64,000 bases of DNA, from the NCBI GenBank assembly GCA_020250445.1, contig JADCEF010000054.1, positions 1 through 64,000 on the forward strand, read 5' to 3'. Of this stretch, positions 27,482 to 36,417 are shown piece after piece. The position numbers and the translations under genes were made by a program. Position 1 is the first letter of the stretch, and every line of letters starts with the position of its first letter. Below the pieces are notes generated by a model. The model saw only the letters and a program-made list of their open reading frames with translations, made no database searches and was not told the origin of the DNA. The stretch is from Rhodobacter sp. (GTDB lineage Bacteria > Pseudomonadota > Alphaproteobacteria > Rhodobacterales > Rhodobacteraceae).

Positions 27482-28381
27482 TCAGGGCGGCTTTGCATGC
27501 ACCAGCCGGAATTCTGCGGCAGGCGACGGGGTGGCAACGCTTTCGACGATGTTTCTCTGTTCAAGATCAAGCAGATGCGCAAGGACGTTGCGCTCGGCTG
27601 CCTTGAGCAGACCGGCAGGCAGACCGGTGTAGATCATCTTGACCAGCCGCGCGGGCGTGGCCGGCGCGGTGTGCAGGGCAGCAAGGATTTCACGCTCGCG
27701 CCGCCCGCGATGTGCGGCAAGCTCGGCAAGGCGGGCCGCCGGGTCGGCGACGGGCGGGCCATGTCCGGGCAGGAAGGTGGTCCAGGGCTGGCTGGCAAGG
27801 CGTGCCAGGCTGCGCCGGTAGGCCCCCATGTTCCCTTCGGGCGGCGAGACAAGCGAGGTTGACCATGCCATCACGTGATCGCCCGAAAAGCCAAGCATCC
27901 CCCAGCGAAAGCACAGATGGCCGCCGAGGTGGCCAGGGGTGTGAATCGCCGTCAGCGTCCATCCCGCGCCTGCCACGGTCTGGCCGTCGGACAGGCGGAT
28001 GTCGGGGCGGAAGCCATGGTCAAGGCCTTCGCCCCCGGTTCCGTCGGCGGCCATCTGCACCATCGCGGGCGTCATGCCGTCGCGCGCTGTTCCGAAGGCC
28101 AGCACCGGCGCCCCGGTTGCCCGCGCCAGCGCCGGGGCAAGGGCCGAATGATCGGCATGGGCATGGGTGACAAGGATATGGCTGACCCGTTCGCCCCGCC
28201 CCAGGGCGGCCAGAATCGCCGCCAGATGCGCCCCGTCGGCCGGGCCGGGGTCGATCACGGCCACAGCGCCCCGGCCGACAATCCAGGTGTTGGTGCCCTG
28301 TTCGGTCATCGCAGAGGGGTTGGGTGCCCGGACAAGCCGCAGGTCGGGGTTCAGATTTGCAGGCATGTCGTGACGGGGCAT
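27482..28381 (-). CDS. MBL-fold metallo-hydrolase (glyoxalase II/RNase Z-like)
   Basis: A 299-residue metallo-beta-lactamase-fold hydrolase. The metal-binding motif THAHADHS (HxHxDH) is intact, as are the later HTPGHLGGHL and FSGDHVMAW elements. A C-terminal winged-helix-like domain (from about residue 225, RREREILAALHTAPATPARL) matches the BLACT_WH domain found in LACTB2-type proteins. The natural substrate is not known; LACTB2 is an endoribonuclease, others cleave thioesters. The start at 28381 has a GGAAAG site; ATGs upstream (28396-28423) would overlap the start of the divergent kinase gene. Confidence 0.8.
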   Translation of the reverse strand: MPRHDMPANLNPDLRLVRAPNPSAMTEQGTNTWIVGRGAVAVIDPGPADGAHLAAILAALGRGERVSHILVTHAHADHSALAPALARATGAPVLAFGTARDGMTPAMVQMAADGTGGEGLDHGFRPDIRLSDGQTVAGAGWTLTAIHTPGHLGGHLCFRWGMLGFSGDHVMAWSTSLVSPPEGNMGAYRRSLARLASQPWTTFLPGHGPPVADPAARLAELAAHRGRREREILAALHTAPATPARLVKMIYTGLPAGLLKAAERNVLAHLLDLEQRNIVESVATPSPAAEFRLVHAKPP

Positions 28382-28421
28382 CGGCTTTCTTTCCGCAGGT
28401 TCCGCCGCTAGGATCGCGGTC

Positions 28422-29738
28422 ATGTTCGCGTTTCTCAAACCGCTTCTGCCACGGGGGCTTTACGGGCGCGCCGCGCTTATCCTGATTGTTCCCATCGTAG
28501 CGATCCAGCTTGTCGTGTCACTTGCCTTTATCCAGCGCCATTTCGAAGGCGTCACACGCCAGATGACCCAAAGTCTGGTCATCCAGATCATGTTCGTTCT
28601 GGATGAAGCCGATCGGGGCGGATCGCTGGCCGAGGCCCGGGCGCGGGCTTTGGGCGTTGCCCGCGCTTTGGACATGACGCTGGAGCTTCCCGCCATATGG
28701 CCGGACCTGACGGACCGGCGAAGAGCCTACGATCTGTCCGGGCGGGTGGTGATCGAAACGCTGCGCCAGGGCCTGCCGGACCTGCGATCGGTCGATCTGC
28801 TGTCCGACAGCGGGGATGTGCGCATGCTGTTGCAAACCGATGCGGGCCCGATGTCGCTTTCGGTCTCGCGGCGGCGGGTTTCGGCGTCAAACCCGCATCA
28901 GCTTCTGGTCTGGATGATTCTGACATCGGTGCTGATGACGGTGATTTCCTATGCCTTCCTGCGCAACCAGCTGCGCCCGATCAAGCGGCTGGCCGATGCC
29001 GCCGAGGCTTTCGGCAAGGGGCGGTCGGTGGCCTACCGGCCGCGCGGCGCGCTGGAGGTGCGCGCGGCGGGGGCCGCATTTCTTGACATGCGCAGCCGGA
29101 TCGAACGGCAGATGGAACAGCGCACGCTGATGCTGTCGGGTGTCAGCCACGATCTGCGCACGCCGATGACCCGCCTCAGGCTCAGCCTGTCCCTGATGCC
29201 GCAGGATGACGATGTCAGGGCGGCCCTGCGCGATGTTGCGGATATGGAGCGGCTGGTCGATGAATTCCTGTCATTTGCCCGCGGTGACGCCATGGAAACC
29301 CCCGTGGAGGCCGATCCGGTCGCGCTGGTGGCCCGGGTTGTCGAAAACGCCCGCCGGTCGGGCGGGTCGATCAGCCTGCACAGCGATGGCGCGGGCACGG
29401 CGCTGTTGCGCCCCGATGCGGTGACGCGGGCGGTCGAGAACCTGATCGGGAATGCGCTGCGCTATGGGACAAGATGCGCGGTCAGCGTGACCGTGACCGA
29501 GCGCAGCATCCGGATCTGCATCGAGGACGACGGTCCGGGCATCCCCGGCGAGCGGCGAGAGGAAGCGATGCGTCCCTTCACAAGGCTGGACCAGGCGCGC
29601 AACCCCAACCGGGGCGGGGGCGTGGGGCTGGGTCTGTCCATCGCCGCCGACGTCGCGCGCAGCCACGGCGGCACGCTGACCCTGTCGGACTCGGCCCGCC
29701 TGGGCGGGCTGAAGGCAGAGATCATCCTGGCCCGCTGA
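28422..29738 (+). CDS. EnvZ-type sensor histidine kinase without adjacent response regulator
   Basis: A 438-residue inner-membrane sensor. One helix near residues 15-35, a periplasmic domain to about 165, a second helix (VWMILTSVLMTVISYAF), a HAMP domain, then the His box SGVSHDLRTPMTRLRL (His243) and an ATP-binding domain with NLIGNALRYG, EDDGPGIPG and GGVGLGLSIA. The architecture is that of OmpR-partner kinases such as EnvZ. No response regulator gene is nearby, which is unusual; the partner must be elsewhere. It is divergent from the metallo-hydrolase with little room for a promoter between them, and the next gene downstream is convergent. Confidence 0.9.
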   Translation: MFAFLKPLLPRGLYGRAALILIVPIVAIQLVVSLAFIQRHFEGVTRQMTQSLVIQIMFVLDEADRGGSLAEARARALGVARALDMTLELPAIWPDLTDRRRAYDLSGRVVIETLRQGLPDLRSVDLLSDSGDVRMLLQTDAGPMSLSVSRRRVSASNPHQLLVWMILTSVLMTVISYAFLRNQLRPIKRLADAAEAFGKGRSVAYRPRGALEVRAAGAAFLDMRSRIERQMEQRTLMLSGVSHDLRTPMTRLRLSLSLMPQDDDVRAALRDVADMERLVDEFLSFARGDAMETPVEADPVALVARVVENARRSGGSISLHSDGAGTALLRPDAVTRAVENLIGNALRYGTRCAVSVTVTERSIRICIEDDGPGIPGERREEAMRPFTRLDQARNPNRGGGVGLGLSIAADVARSHGGTLTLSDSARLGGLKAEIILAR

Positions 29739-29743
29739 CCCGG

Positions 29744-30400
29744 TCAGGTGCCGGGCGGAACCGGGCGGCCCAAAGGATCGAGGATGCGGCCCCCGGCGGC
29801 CTGCGCATCATCAGCATGGTGCGTGACCAGGATCGCCGGGATTTGCGCAGCCCGGATCAGGTCCAGAACGAAGGCGCGGATGCGGTCGCGCAGGCCGGCA
29901 TCAAGGCGCGAGAACGGCTCATCCAGCAGCAGCGCCCGGGGTTCGGCCAGCAGGGTGCGCATCAGGGCGACCCGCGCCCGCTCGCCGCCCGACAGGGTGG
30001 CGGGGTCGCGGTCTGCAAACCCCGCCAGATCGGCCTTTGCCAGGGCCGCCTCGACGGCCGCGCGGCGGGCCCTGCGCCCGCGCAGCGCCGCGGGCAGCGC
30101 AAAAGCCAGATTGCCGCCGACCGACAGATGCGGAAACAGCACATCGTCCTGGAACAGCAGCCCCACCCTGCGCGCGCGCGTCGGCAGGCCGGTCAGGTCG
30201 CGCCCGTCCAGAACAAGCCTGCCCGACAGGCTGAACTCCGGGCCGAGCGTGCCGATGATCGCGGCCAGCGCCGTTGATTTTCCGGACCCGGACGGGCCCA
30301 TGATCGTCAGCACCTCGCCCGGGTTTACCACGGCATCAAGGGCGACGATCAGCATGCCTTTGGCGCGCACCTCCAGCCGGTCAAGCACAAGCCCGCTCAT
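29744..30400 (-). CDS. ynjD: ABC transporter ATP-binding protein, YnjD type
   Basis: A 218-residue ABC ATPase. Walker A is MGPSGSGKSTAL (about residues 34-45), the Q-loop lies in LLFQDDVLFPHLSV, the signature is TLSGGERARV and Walker B is ALLLDEPFSRLD. The C-terminus ends shortly after the H-loop, as in ThiQ/YnjD proteins, without a regulatory domain. The ATG at 30400 overlaps the permease stop (ATGA). With the next two genes it forms a complete importer resembling E. coli YnjBCD, whose substrate is not established. ThiQ (thiamine) is the closest alternative. Confidence 0.85.
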   Translation of the reverse strand: MSGLVLDRLEVRAKGMLIVALDAVVNPGEVLTIMGPSGSGKSTALAAIIGTLGPEFSLSGRLVLDGRDLTGLPTRARRVGLLFQDDVLFPHLSVGGNLAFALPAALRGRRARRAAVEAALAKADLAGFADRDPATLSGGERARVALMRTLLAEPRALLLDEPFSRLDAGLRDRIRAFVLDLIRAAQIPAILVTHHADDAQAAGGRILDPLGRPVPPGT

Positions 30401-32064
30401 GCGCCCGGCCTCATGCCGGCCCGGTTGCGGAACAGGGCGGCGGGAAGGGCCAGGGCCAGGGCAAAGGCGAAAAGCGGCAGGGCAAGCTGCAGCATCGCGT
30501 AGGTTCCGATGATGCGCCGGTTGCCGCCGGATGACAGGGCAACGGCTTCGGTTGTCAGGGTTGTCACCCGGCCGCCGCCGATCAGAAGGGTCGGCAGGTA
30601 CTGGCCGACGGACACGGCAAAGCCCACTGCCGCTGCCGTCAGGATCGGACGCAGCAGCATCGGCAGGCGCAGCTGCCAGAAGATCCGCCCCGGCGTGGCG
30701 CCAAGGGCGGCACCCGCCACGGCGATGCGCGAATCCCAGGCCCGCCAGGGCGCGGCCAGCGACAGAAAGACATAAGGCAGCACGAAGACAAGATGGGCCG
30801 CTGCCACGGCCCCGGTGCTGCCTTCGACCCCGCTGCGCAGGCCCAGTTCGGCCAGCCCCGGCAGGAAAGCCACCTGCGGCATGATCAGCGGCAGCCAAAG
30901 CAGCCACAGCGCCCCGCCCCCCGGTTTGAGGCCAAAGCGCGATTCCGCCTCCAGACAGGCCAGAACAAGCCCGGTGGCCAGCGCGGCCGACAGGGCGGCC
31001 AGCAGCAGCGTTTCCAGCGCCGCAGGGCCAAGGCCGGGTGCGGCGCGCGCCCAGGCATCAAGCCCAAGACGTTCGGGCAGGGCATCGGGAAAGACCCAAG
31101 GGCCGGCAAAGCTCCACAGGGCCAGCCCCGCCATGCCGCCCGCCATGACAAGCACGACAAGCAGCCCCGCCCCGGCGGCGAGGGGGCCAAGCCAGCGGTC
31201 GGCCCAGATTTCCCTGCGCCCCGTCAGCGCCAGCCTGCATCCCAGCCGGGCCAGACCGGTTTCAGCGCAGCGCAACAGGGCAAGTGCCGCCAGCACCAGG
31301 CCAAGCTGCACCAGGGCACCGGCCGCCGCCACGGGGTGGATGGAAAGGTCGGGGCTGGTCATCCAAAGCACAAGCTGCGCCGAAAGCGTCGGCGGCAGGG
31401 CAGGGCCAAGGACGATGGCCATGTCCACCGCCGTCATGGAATAGGCCAGCACGGCATAGACCGCGGGCCGCATCTGCGGCCAGACGGCCGGCAGGACCGC
31501 CAGCATCCAGCCCGCCACGCGCCCGTAGCCAAGGCTGGCCATCAGCATCAGCCGCCGTGGCGCGTCGGCCTGAGGCAGGGCCGCAATCAGGATCAGCAGC
31601 AGGAACGGAACCTCTTTCAGCACCAGACCGGCCGTCAGGGCAAGACCCGCAGGATCATTCAGGATCAGAAGGTCGGGCGGTTCAGTCCAGCCGGTGGCCC
31701 AGGGCGACAGCACCCGGGCGATCCACCCCGACGGGGCCAGCAGGAAGGCAAGGCCCAGGGCCGCCGCCGCATGGGGTACGGCCAGAAGCGGCGACAGCAG
31801 CCGCAGGATCAGCGCAAAAAGCCGCCCGCCCTGAAGTGCGGCCACCAGACCAAGCGCAATCGCCAACGACAGAAGAGTCGAGGCGATGCCGGTCCCCAGG
31901 GAAAGTGCCGCCGCCCGGGGCAGGCCCGGCCAGTCAAGCAGCCGCGCCATGCCGTCCGCTTCGAAGGCGGGGCGCAGGGTGCCCGCCAGTCCCGCGATCA
32001 CGGGTCCCGCCATCAGAAGAAGGGTCAGCCGGGGCGCGAACCGCAGCACCCCGTCCGCCGTCAT
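30397..32064 (-). CDS. ynjC: ABC transporter permease, double-module, YnjC type
   Basis: A 555-residue inner-membrane protein with about twelve helices made of two fused permease modules, each with an EAA-type loop near its end (DAPRRLMLMASLGYGRVAGW in the first; AVAGAALGATPGRIFWQLRLP in the second). Such fused permeases occur in ThiP, FbpB and YnjC. The gene overlaps ynjB upstream and ynjD downstream by ATGA, so the three are translated together. The second module is very Ala/Leu/Gly rich. The YnjC assignment rests mainly on the neighbouring YnjB-like binding protein. Confidence 0.85.
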   Translation of the reverse strand: MTADGVLRFAPRLTLLLMAGPVIAGLAGTLRPAFEADGMARLLDWPGLPRAAALSLGTGIASTLLSLAIALGLVAALQGGRLFALILRLLSPLLAVPHAAAALGLAFLLAPSGWIARVLSPWATGWTEPPDLLILNDPAGLALTAGLVLKEVPFLLLILIAALPQADAPRRLMLMASLGYGRVAGWMLAVLPAVWPQMRPAVYAVLAYSMTAVDMAIVLGPALPPTLSAQLVLWMTSPDLSIHPVAAAGALVQLGLVLAALALLRCAETGLARLGCRLALTGRREIWADRWLGPLAAGAGLLVVLVMAGGMAGLALWSFAGPWVFPDALPERLGLDAWARAAPGLGPAALETLLLAALSAALATGLVLACLEAESRFGLKPGGGALWLLWLPLIMPQVAFLPGLAELGLRSGVEGSTGAVAAAHLVFVLPYVFLSLAAPWRAWDSRIAVAGAALGATPGRIFWQLRLPMLLRPILTAAAVGFAVSVGQYLPTLLIGGGRVTTLTTEAVALSSGGNRRIIGTYAMLQLALPLFAFALALALPAALFRNRAGMRPGA

Positions 32065-33269
32065 TGCGCAACCCCGTAGCGGCGGATCCAGTCCTGGCTG
32101 ATGCGCGTCATCCAGCTTGCATGCGGCTCTGGCAGGGCCGGACCAAGATCGTCCGGCGCAAGGGTGGCGATGCCCAGATCAAGGGCATCGAAGCGGGCGC
32201 GATCCTGATCGGAAAGTGCGGACAGGTTCAGCACGGTCTGAAAGCCCAGCACATCGGGGTCCTGCGCCCGGGCCTGCACCTGGGGGTCCAGCAGCAGGTT
32301 GGCCACCACCAGGGCACCGGCGGCATGGGCGGCATTGTAGGGAATGGCCACGAAACTGGCATTGCCGATGGTCCCGCCGGTCCAGGTATTGGTGCGGATC
32401 GTCTCGGGCAGTTCGCCAGCCGCGATCGCGGCAGAGGCGCGCCCCGTGTTGAAGGCAAAGGCGATGTCGATCTCGCCATCCGCCAGCAATTGCCCCAGAG
32501 CCGGTTCGTTCGCCGGATAGGCCTGTCCCCGGCGCCAAAGCGCCGGGGTGATCTCTTCCAGCCAGGCCCAGAGCGGCGCCGTCAGCCGATCATAGGTCGC
32601 CGGATCAACGGGTTGCAGCAGCAGGTCCGGCTCATCGATGACGCCGTAAAGGACCTGCTTGAGAAAGGTCGTGCCAAGATAGTCCGGCGGCCGGGGGTAG
32701 GTGAACCGTCCCGGATTGGCCTTTGCCCAGTCCAGAAGCTGCCCGGCCCCCAGCGGCGGCGCAGGCACGCGGGCGCTGTCATATTCAAAGACCAGCTGTG
32801 CCATGGCCCAGGGGCTTTCCAGCCCCATCGTCGGTTCGGTGAAATCCATGCGCGTTGCCGGTTTTCCGGCAACATCCACAAGGGGCCAGTTGGGAAGCTG
32901 TTCGGCAAAGGGGCCGAAGAGCAGCCCCTTGCCCTTCATCGCGGCAAAGTTTTCGCCGTTGATCCAGATCAGGTCCACAGCACCGCCCTGATCCTGGCCT
33001 GCCTGCTTTTCGCTGACGACCCGCGCCACGGCATCGGCGGTCGAGGCCAGCTTGACCTGTGTCAGGCTCACGCCATGGCGCGCCAATGCCTCTTCCCCGA
33101 CCCAGGAAATGAAATCATTGATCCTGGGGTCACCGCCCCAGGCGTGCCAGTACACAGTCTGCCCCCTGGCCTCTTGCAGGACGGCGGCCCAATCGGAAGG
33201 GTCCGGCTGGGCCGCCGCGGGCAAGGCCGTGCAGGCCGCAAATACGATGGCTGCTGCGGATATCTTCAT
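32061..33269 (-). CDS. ynjB: ABC transporter substrate-binding protein, YnjB type
   Basis: A 402-residue periplasmic binding protein with a signal peptide ending at about residue 20 (TALPAAAQ). The opening of the mature protein, QTVYWHAWGGDPRINDFISW, and the VDLIWINGENF segment match the YnjB family of E. coli. The fold is the type II periplasmic binding protein cluster that also contains thiamine, iron and spermidine receptors. The start at 33269 is preceded by a run of nine G bases three nucleotides upstream, which acts as the ribosome binding site. It is the first gene of ynjB-C-D. Ligand unknown. Confidence 0.85.
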   Translation of the reverse strand: MKISAAAIVFAACTALPAAAQPDPSDWAAVLQEARGQTVYWHAWGGDPRINDFISWVGEEALARHGVSLTQVKLASTADAVARVVSEKQAGQDQGGAVDLIWINGENFAAMKGKGLLFGPFAEQLPNWPLVDVAGKPATRMDFTEPTMGLESPWAMAQLVFEYDSARVPAPPLGAGQLLDWAKANPGRFTYPRPPDYLGTTFLKQVLYGVIDEPDLLLQPVDPATYDRLTAPLWAWLEEITPALWRRGQAYPANEPALGQLLADGEIDIAFAFNTGRASAAIAAGELPETIRTNTWTGGTIGNASFVAIPYNAAHAAGALVVANLLLDPQVQARAQDPDVLGFQTVLNLSALSDQDRARFDALDLGIATLAPDDLGPALPEPHASWMTRISQDWIRRYGVAQ

Positions 33270-33431
33270 GGCCCCCCCCCAACGGCATTCATCCCTTTGT
33301 TCCGCCTTACACATCGCGATTGACGGCTTGCAACCCAAAGCTCAAACCCCCACGAGGATGTGAGGCGCAGGCAAGGCTGCCCGCCTGAACGGACGCGGCC
33401 AGGCCGCGCGATGGACAAGAAGGGAACAGAT

Positions 33432-34037
33432 ATGCTGGACGCCCGCATGCGCAAATTGATTGACCCGCCCCTGACCGGGGCCGGGCTTTGGCTGGCCCGG
33501 CTGGGTGTTTCCGCCAATGCCCTGACCCTGGCCGGTCTGGCGCTGGGCCTGCTGACGGCCGCGATGCTTGCGGCAGGCTTTGCTGCCCTGGCACTGGTGC
33601 CGCTGGCGTTCAGCCGGCTTTGTGACGGGCTGGATGGTGCCGTGGCCCGCGCCAGGGGCGCGACGGATTTTGGCGGCTATCTTGATATCTTTTGCGATTT
33701 TGTCTTCTACAGCGCGGTGCCGCTGGCCTTCGTGCTGCGCGACCCGGCCGCCAACGGGGTGGCGGGTGCCTTTCTGCTTGCCTGTTTTTATGTGAACGGG
33801 ACAAGTTTTCTGGGCTATGCGGCGCTTGCCGGCAAACGCGGGCTGGAAACCCGCGAACAGGGCGAAAAAACGCTGTATTACAGTGCGGGCCTGCTGGAGG
33901 GAACGGAAACCATCCTGTTCTTTGCCCTGCTTTGCCTTGTGCCGGGTGCCTTCGCGCCGCTGGCCTTGGTGTTTGGCGTGCTGTGCTGTGCAACTGCTTT
34001 GTCCCGGGTCCTGATGGCCCGACGCCAGTTCCGCTGA
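33432..34037 (+). CDS. CDP-alcohol phosphatidyltransferase family protein, YnjF-like
   Basis: A 201-residue inner-membrane protein with six predicted helices and the complete CDP-alcohol phosphotransferase motif: [21 protein letters not shown] followed by xxxD (about residues 60-85). The family transfers a phosphoalcohol to make phospholipids such as phosphatidylglycerophosphate or cardiolipin. E. coli ynjF, encoded at the end of the ynjA-F region, is of this type; here the gene is divergent from ynjBCD. The start at 33432 has AGGGA seven bases upstream. The acceptor alcohol is unknown. Confidence 0.88.
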   Translation: MLDARMRKLIDPPLTGAGLWLARLGVSANALTLAGLALGLLTAAMLAAGFAALALVPLAFSRLCDGLDGAVARARGATDFGGYLDIFCDFVFYSAVPLAFVLRDPAANGVAGAFLLACFYVNGTSFLGYAALAGKRGLETREQGEKTLYYSAGLLEGTETILFFALLCLVPGAFAPLALVFGVLCCATALSRVLMARRQFR

Positions 34038-34227
34038 TGCGCCGCCTTTGGGGCAAGGCCACCGCCCCGCCGCTACGCTGGCCGGATCAGGGCCAGACCC
34101 CGGCCTGACCCTGACGAAAGGGCCTTGCACTCCAACAAAAAACCGCAATCCCCCGATCCAACAGCACGCCTGCGGTTGCCGTGCCCTGCCTTATGTGGCA
34201 CATCACAGGCAGATCGGCCTTGAACTG

Positions 34228-34893
34228 ATGAGTGCGGAGATGACGGATTTTGCCACGCGGCGCACGGTGATGGTTGATACCCAGGTCCGTCCTGCCGATG
34301 TCACCAAGTTTCCGGTGATAAAGGCGCTGCTGTCGGTCCCGCGCGAAGCCTATGTGCCCCGCAGCCTGCGCGAGGCCGCCTATATCGGCGAGAATCTGGA
34401 GATCGCCCCGCGCCGCGTGGTGCTGGAGGCGCGCACCCTGGCCAAACTGCTTGATGCGCTGGACATCCAGCCGGACGAAATGGTGCTCGATCTGGGCTGC
34501 GGGCTTGGCTATTCCACAGCCGTCATCGCACGCCTTGCCGAGGCGGTGATCGCAGTGGAAGAAGATGCGGCCCTGGCCGCACAGGCCGAAAAGACCCTGG
34601 CGTCTGAGGGTGTCGACAATGCCGCTGTGATCACCGGGCCGCTGGCCCAGGGGGCCGCGAAACACGGCCCCTATGATGTAATGACGCTGCAGGGGGCCAT
34701 CGAAACGCTGCCGCAGGCGCTTTCGGACCAGCTGAAAGAGGGCGGCCGCATCGGATGTGTGTTTATGGAAGGCGCGCTTGGCGTAGCCCGCGTGGGATAC
34801 AAGGTTGACGGCGTGGTGACATGGCGCTTTGCCTTCAACGCCACGGCTCCGGTGCTGCCGGGGTTTGAACTGCGGCGCGGGTTCGTGCTGTAG
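34228..34893 (+). CDS. Protein-L-isoaspartate O-methyltransferase-like protein
   Basis: A 221-residue SAM-dependent methyltransferase of the Pcm family. The SAM-binding motif I is [15 protein letters not shown] (about residues 89-103), and VPREAYVP near the N-terminus is the family's substrate-side motif. Alphaproteobacterial members like this one (opening with [13 protein letters not shown]) are shorter and diverge from true repair enzymes in the C-terminal half ([10 protein letters not shown] in place of the usual TGAxxxIP), so repair activity is not certain. The start at 34228 is uncertain; ATG at 34240 would also fit the family. It lies 23 bases before the tolC-like gene, a common alphaproteobacterial pair. 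Confidence 0.8.
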   Translation: MSAEMTDFATRRTVMVDTQVRPADVTKFPVIKALLSVPREAYVPRSLREAAYIGENLEIAPRRVVLEARTLAKLLDALDIQPDEMVLDLGCGLGYSTAVIARLAEAVIAVEEDAALAAQAEKTLASEGVDNAAVITGPLAQGAAKHGPYDVMTLQGAIETLPQALSDQLKEGGRIGCVFMEGALGVARVGYKVDGVVTWRFAFNATAPVLPGFELRRGFVL

Positions 34894-34916
34894 GCGGGAA
34901 AACGAAGAGGAATGGT

Positions 34917-36296
34917 ATGCTGAGAACGGCCCGCACCCTTGTTCTGACCCTGTCGCTGCTTGTCGGGGCCGCGCCGCCGGTATCGGCCGAAACCCTGGCC
35001 GATGCGCTGATCGCGGCCTATCGCAACAGCAACCTTCTGGCACAGAATCAGGCGGTTCTGCGCGCGGCGGATGAAAACGTGGCCCAGGCCGTGGCATCGC
35101 TACGCCCTGTGGTGGCTTTCGTGGCGGACGGGCAATACGGCTATTCGGAACAGTTGCTTGACTCGGGCATCACCGTGTCTGCCGAAGACCTTTTTGCCAA
35201 TTATTCGGTCACGGCGCAGATGACCCTGTTTGATTTCGGCCGCACCCAGCTTGCCATCGAGGCGGCAAAGGAAACCGTTCTGGCCACGCGCGAGGCGCTG
35301 ATCTCGATCGAACAGCAGGTGTTGCTGTCTGCGGTATCCGCCTTTGTCAACGTGCGCCTGCAGCAGGAAATCGTGTCTTTGCGCGAAAATAACGTGCGTG
35401 TCATCGGCGAACAGCTGCGTGCGGCGCAGGACCGGTTTGAGGTGGGCGAAGTCACCCGGACAGATGTGGCCCAGGCCGAGGCGCGCCTGGCAGAGGCCCG
35501 GGCAAACCTTGTCGTGGCCCAGGGCGATCTGGCGATTGCCCGCGAGAACTACCGTGCTGCGACCGGAAGCTACCCGGGCGCGCTGTCGGCCCCGCCCGCG
35601 CCGCCGCGCACCGCCGACACGCTGGATGCGGCCCGGTCGGTTGCCCTGCGCACCCATCCCTCGATCCGTCAGGCCCAGCGTGAGGTGAAGGCGGCAGAGC
35701 TGAACGTGGCGCGGGCCCGCGCGAACCTGCGACCGTCGATTGCGGCCCAGGCGCAGCTCTCGGTCGATCAGGACGGCCTTCAGGAGAACGGGTTTGGCAT
35801 CAACTTCAACCAGACGATCTATTCGGGCGGCGCGCTTTCGGCGGCGCTGCGCCAGTCGATGGCGAACCGGGATGCAAGTCTTGCCGGGCTTAAGCAGCGC
35901 GGCGTCGAGGTGGCCGAGAATGTCGGCACGGTCTGGAGCAATCTTGACGTGGCCGACGCCAGCATCACCGCCACCGAACAGCAGATCGCGGCCGCCCAGA
36001 TCGCCTTTGACGGCGTGCGCGAAGAGGCAAGCCTTGGCGCACGCACCACCCTTGATGTGCTTGATGCCGAACAGGATCTGCTCGATGCCCGGGCGGCGCG
36101 CCTGTCGGCACTGGCGCAGCGCTATATCGGCATCTATCAGCTTTTGTCGTCAATGGGCCTTTTGACGGTGGACCATCTGGACCTTGGAATTCCCACCTTT
36201 GATCCGGCTGCCTATTACAATGCCGTGCGTCGCGCGCCGACAAGCGTCCAGGGAGAAAAGCTTGACCGCATCATGAAATCGGTCGGGAACGACTGA
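34917..36296 (+). CDS. tolC: TolC family outer-membrane channel protein
   Basis: A 459-residue exported protein with a signal peptide (about residues 1-24, ending PVSAETLAD). It is rich in long amphipathic helices with the TolC/OEP repeats, including NYRAATGSYPG and the second-half VQ-rich helices; DFGRTQLAIEAAK is typical of this channel family. It forms the trimeric outer-membrane exit duct for type I secretion and RND or MFS efflux pumps. AGAGGAA precedes the ATG. Position after the Pcm-like gene and before a PopZ-like gene is the conserved alphaproteobacterial arrangement. Confidence 0.9.
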   Translation: MLRTARTLVLTLSLLVGAAPPVSAETLADALIAAYRNSNLLAQNQAVLRAADENVAQAVASLRPVVAFVADGQYGYSEQLLDSGITVSAEDLFANYSVTAQMTLFDFGRTQLAIEAAKETVLATREALISIEQQVLLSAVSAFVNVRLQQEIVSLRENNVRVIGEQLRAAQDRFEVGEVTRTDVAQAEARLAEARANLVVAQGDLAIARENYRAATGSYPGALSAPPAPPRTADTLDAARSVALRTHPSIRQAQREVKAAELNVARARANLRPSIAAQAQLSVDQDGLQENGFGINFNQTIYSGGALSAALRQSMANRDASLAGLKQRGVEVAENVGTVWSNLDVADASITATEQQIAAAQIAFDGVREEASLGARTTLDVLDAEQDLLDARAARLSALAQRYIGIYQLLSSMGLLTVDHLDLGIPTFDPAAYYNAVRRAPTSVQGEKLDRIMKSVGND

Positions 36297-36417
36297 TCTT
36301 GGCAGGGCTGGCCCCTGCTGCGGGCGGCCCCCGGTGCGGCTGGTCCTTGGCGGGTGATATGCGGGGCGGTAGCATTTTGTTCTGCGTGGCGGTAAACAGG
36401 TGACAGGGGGTGAACCG

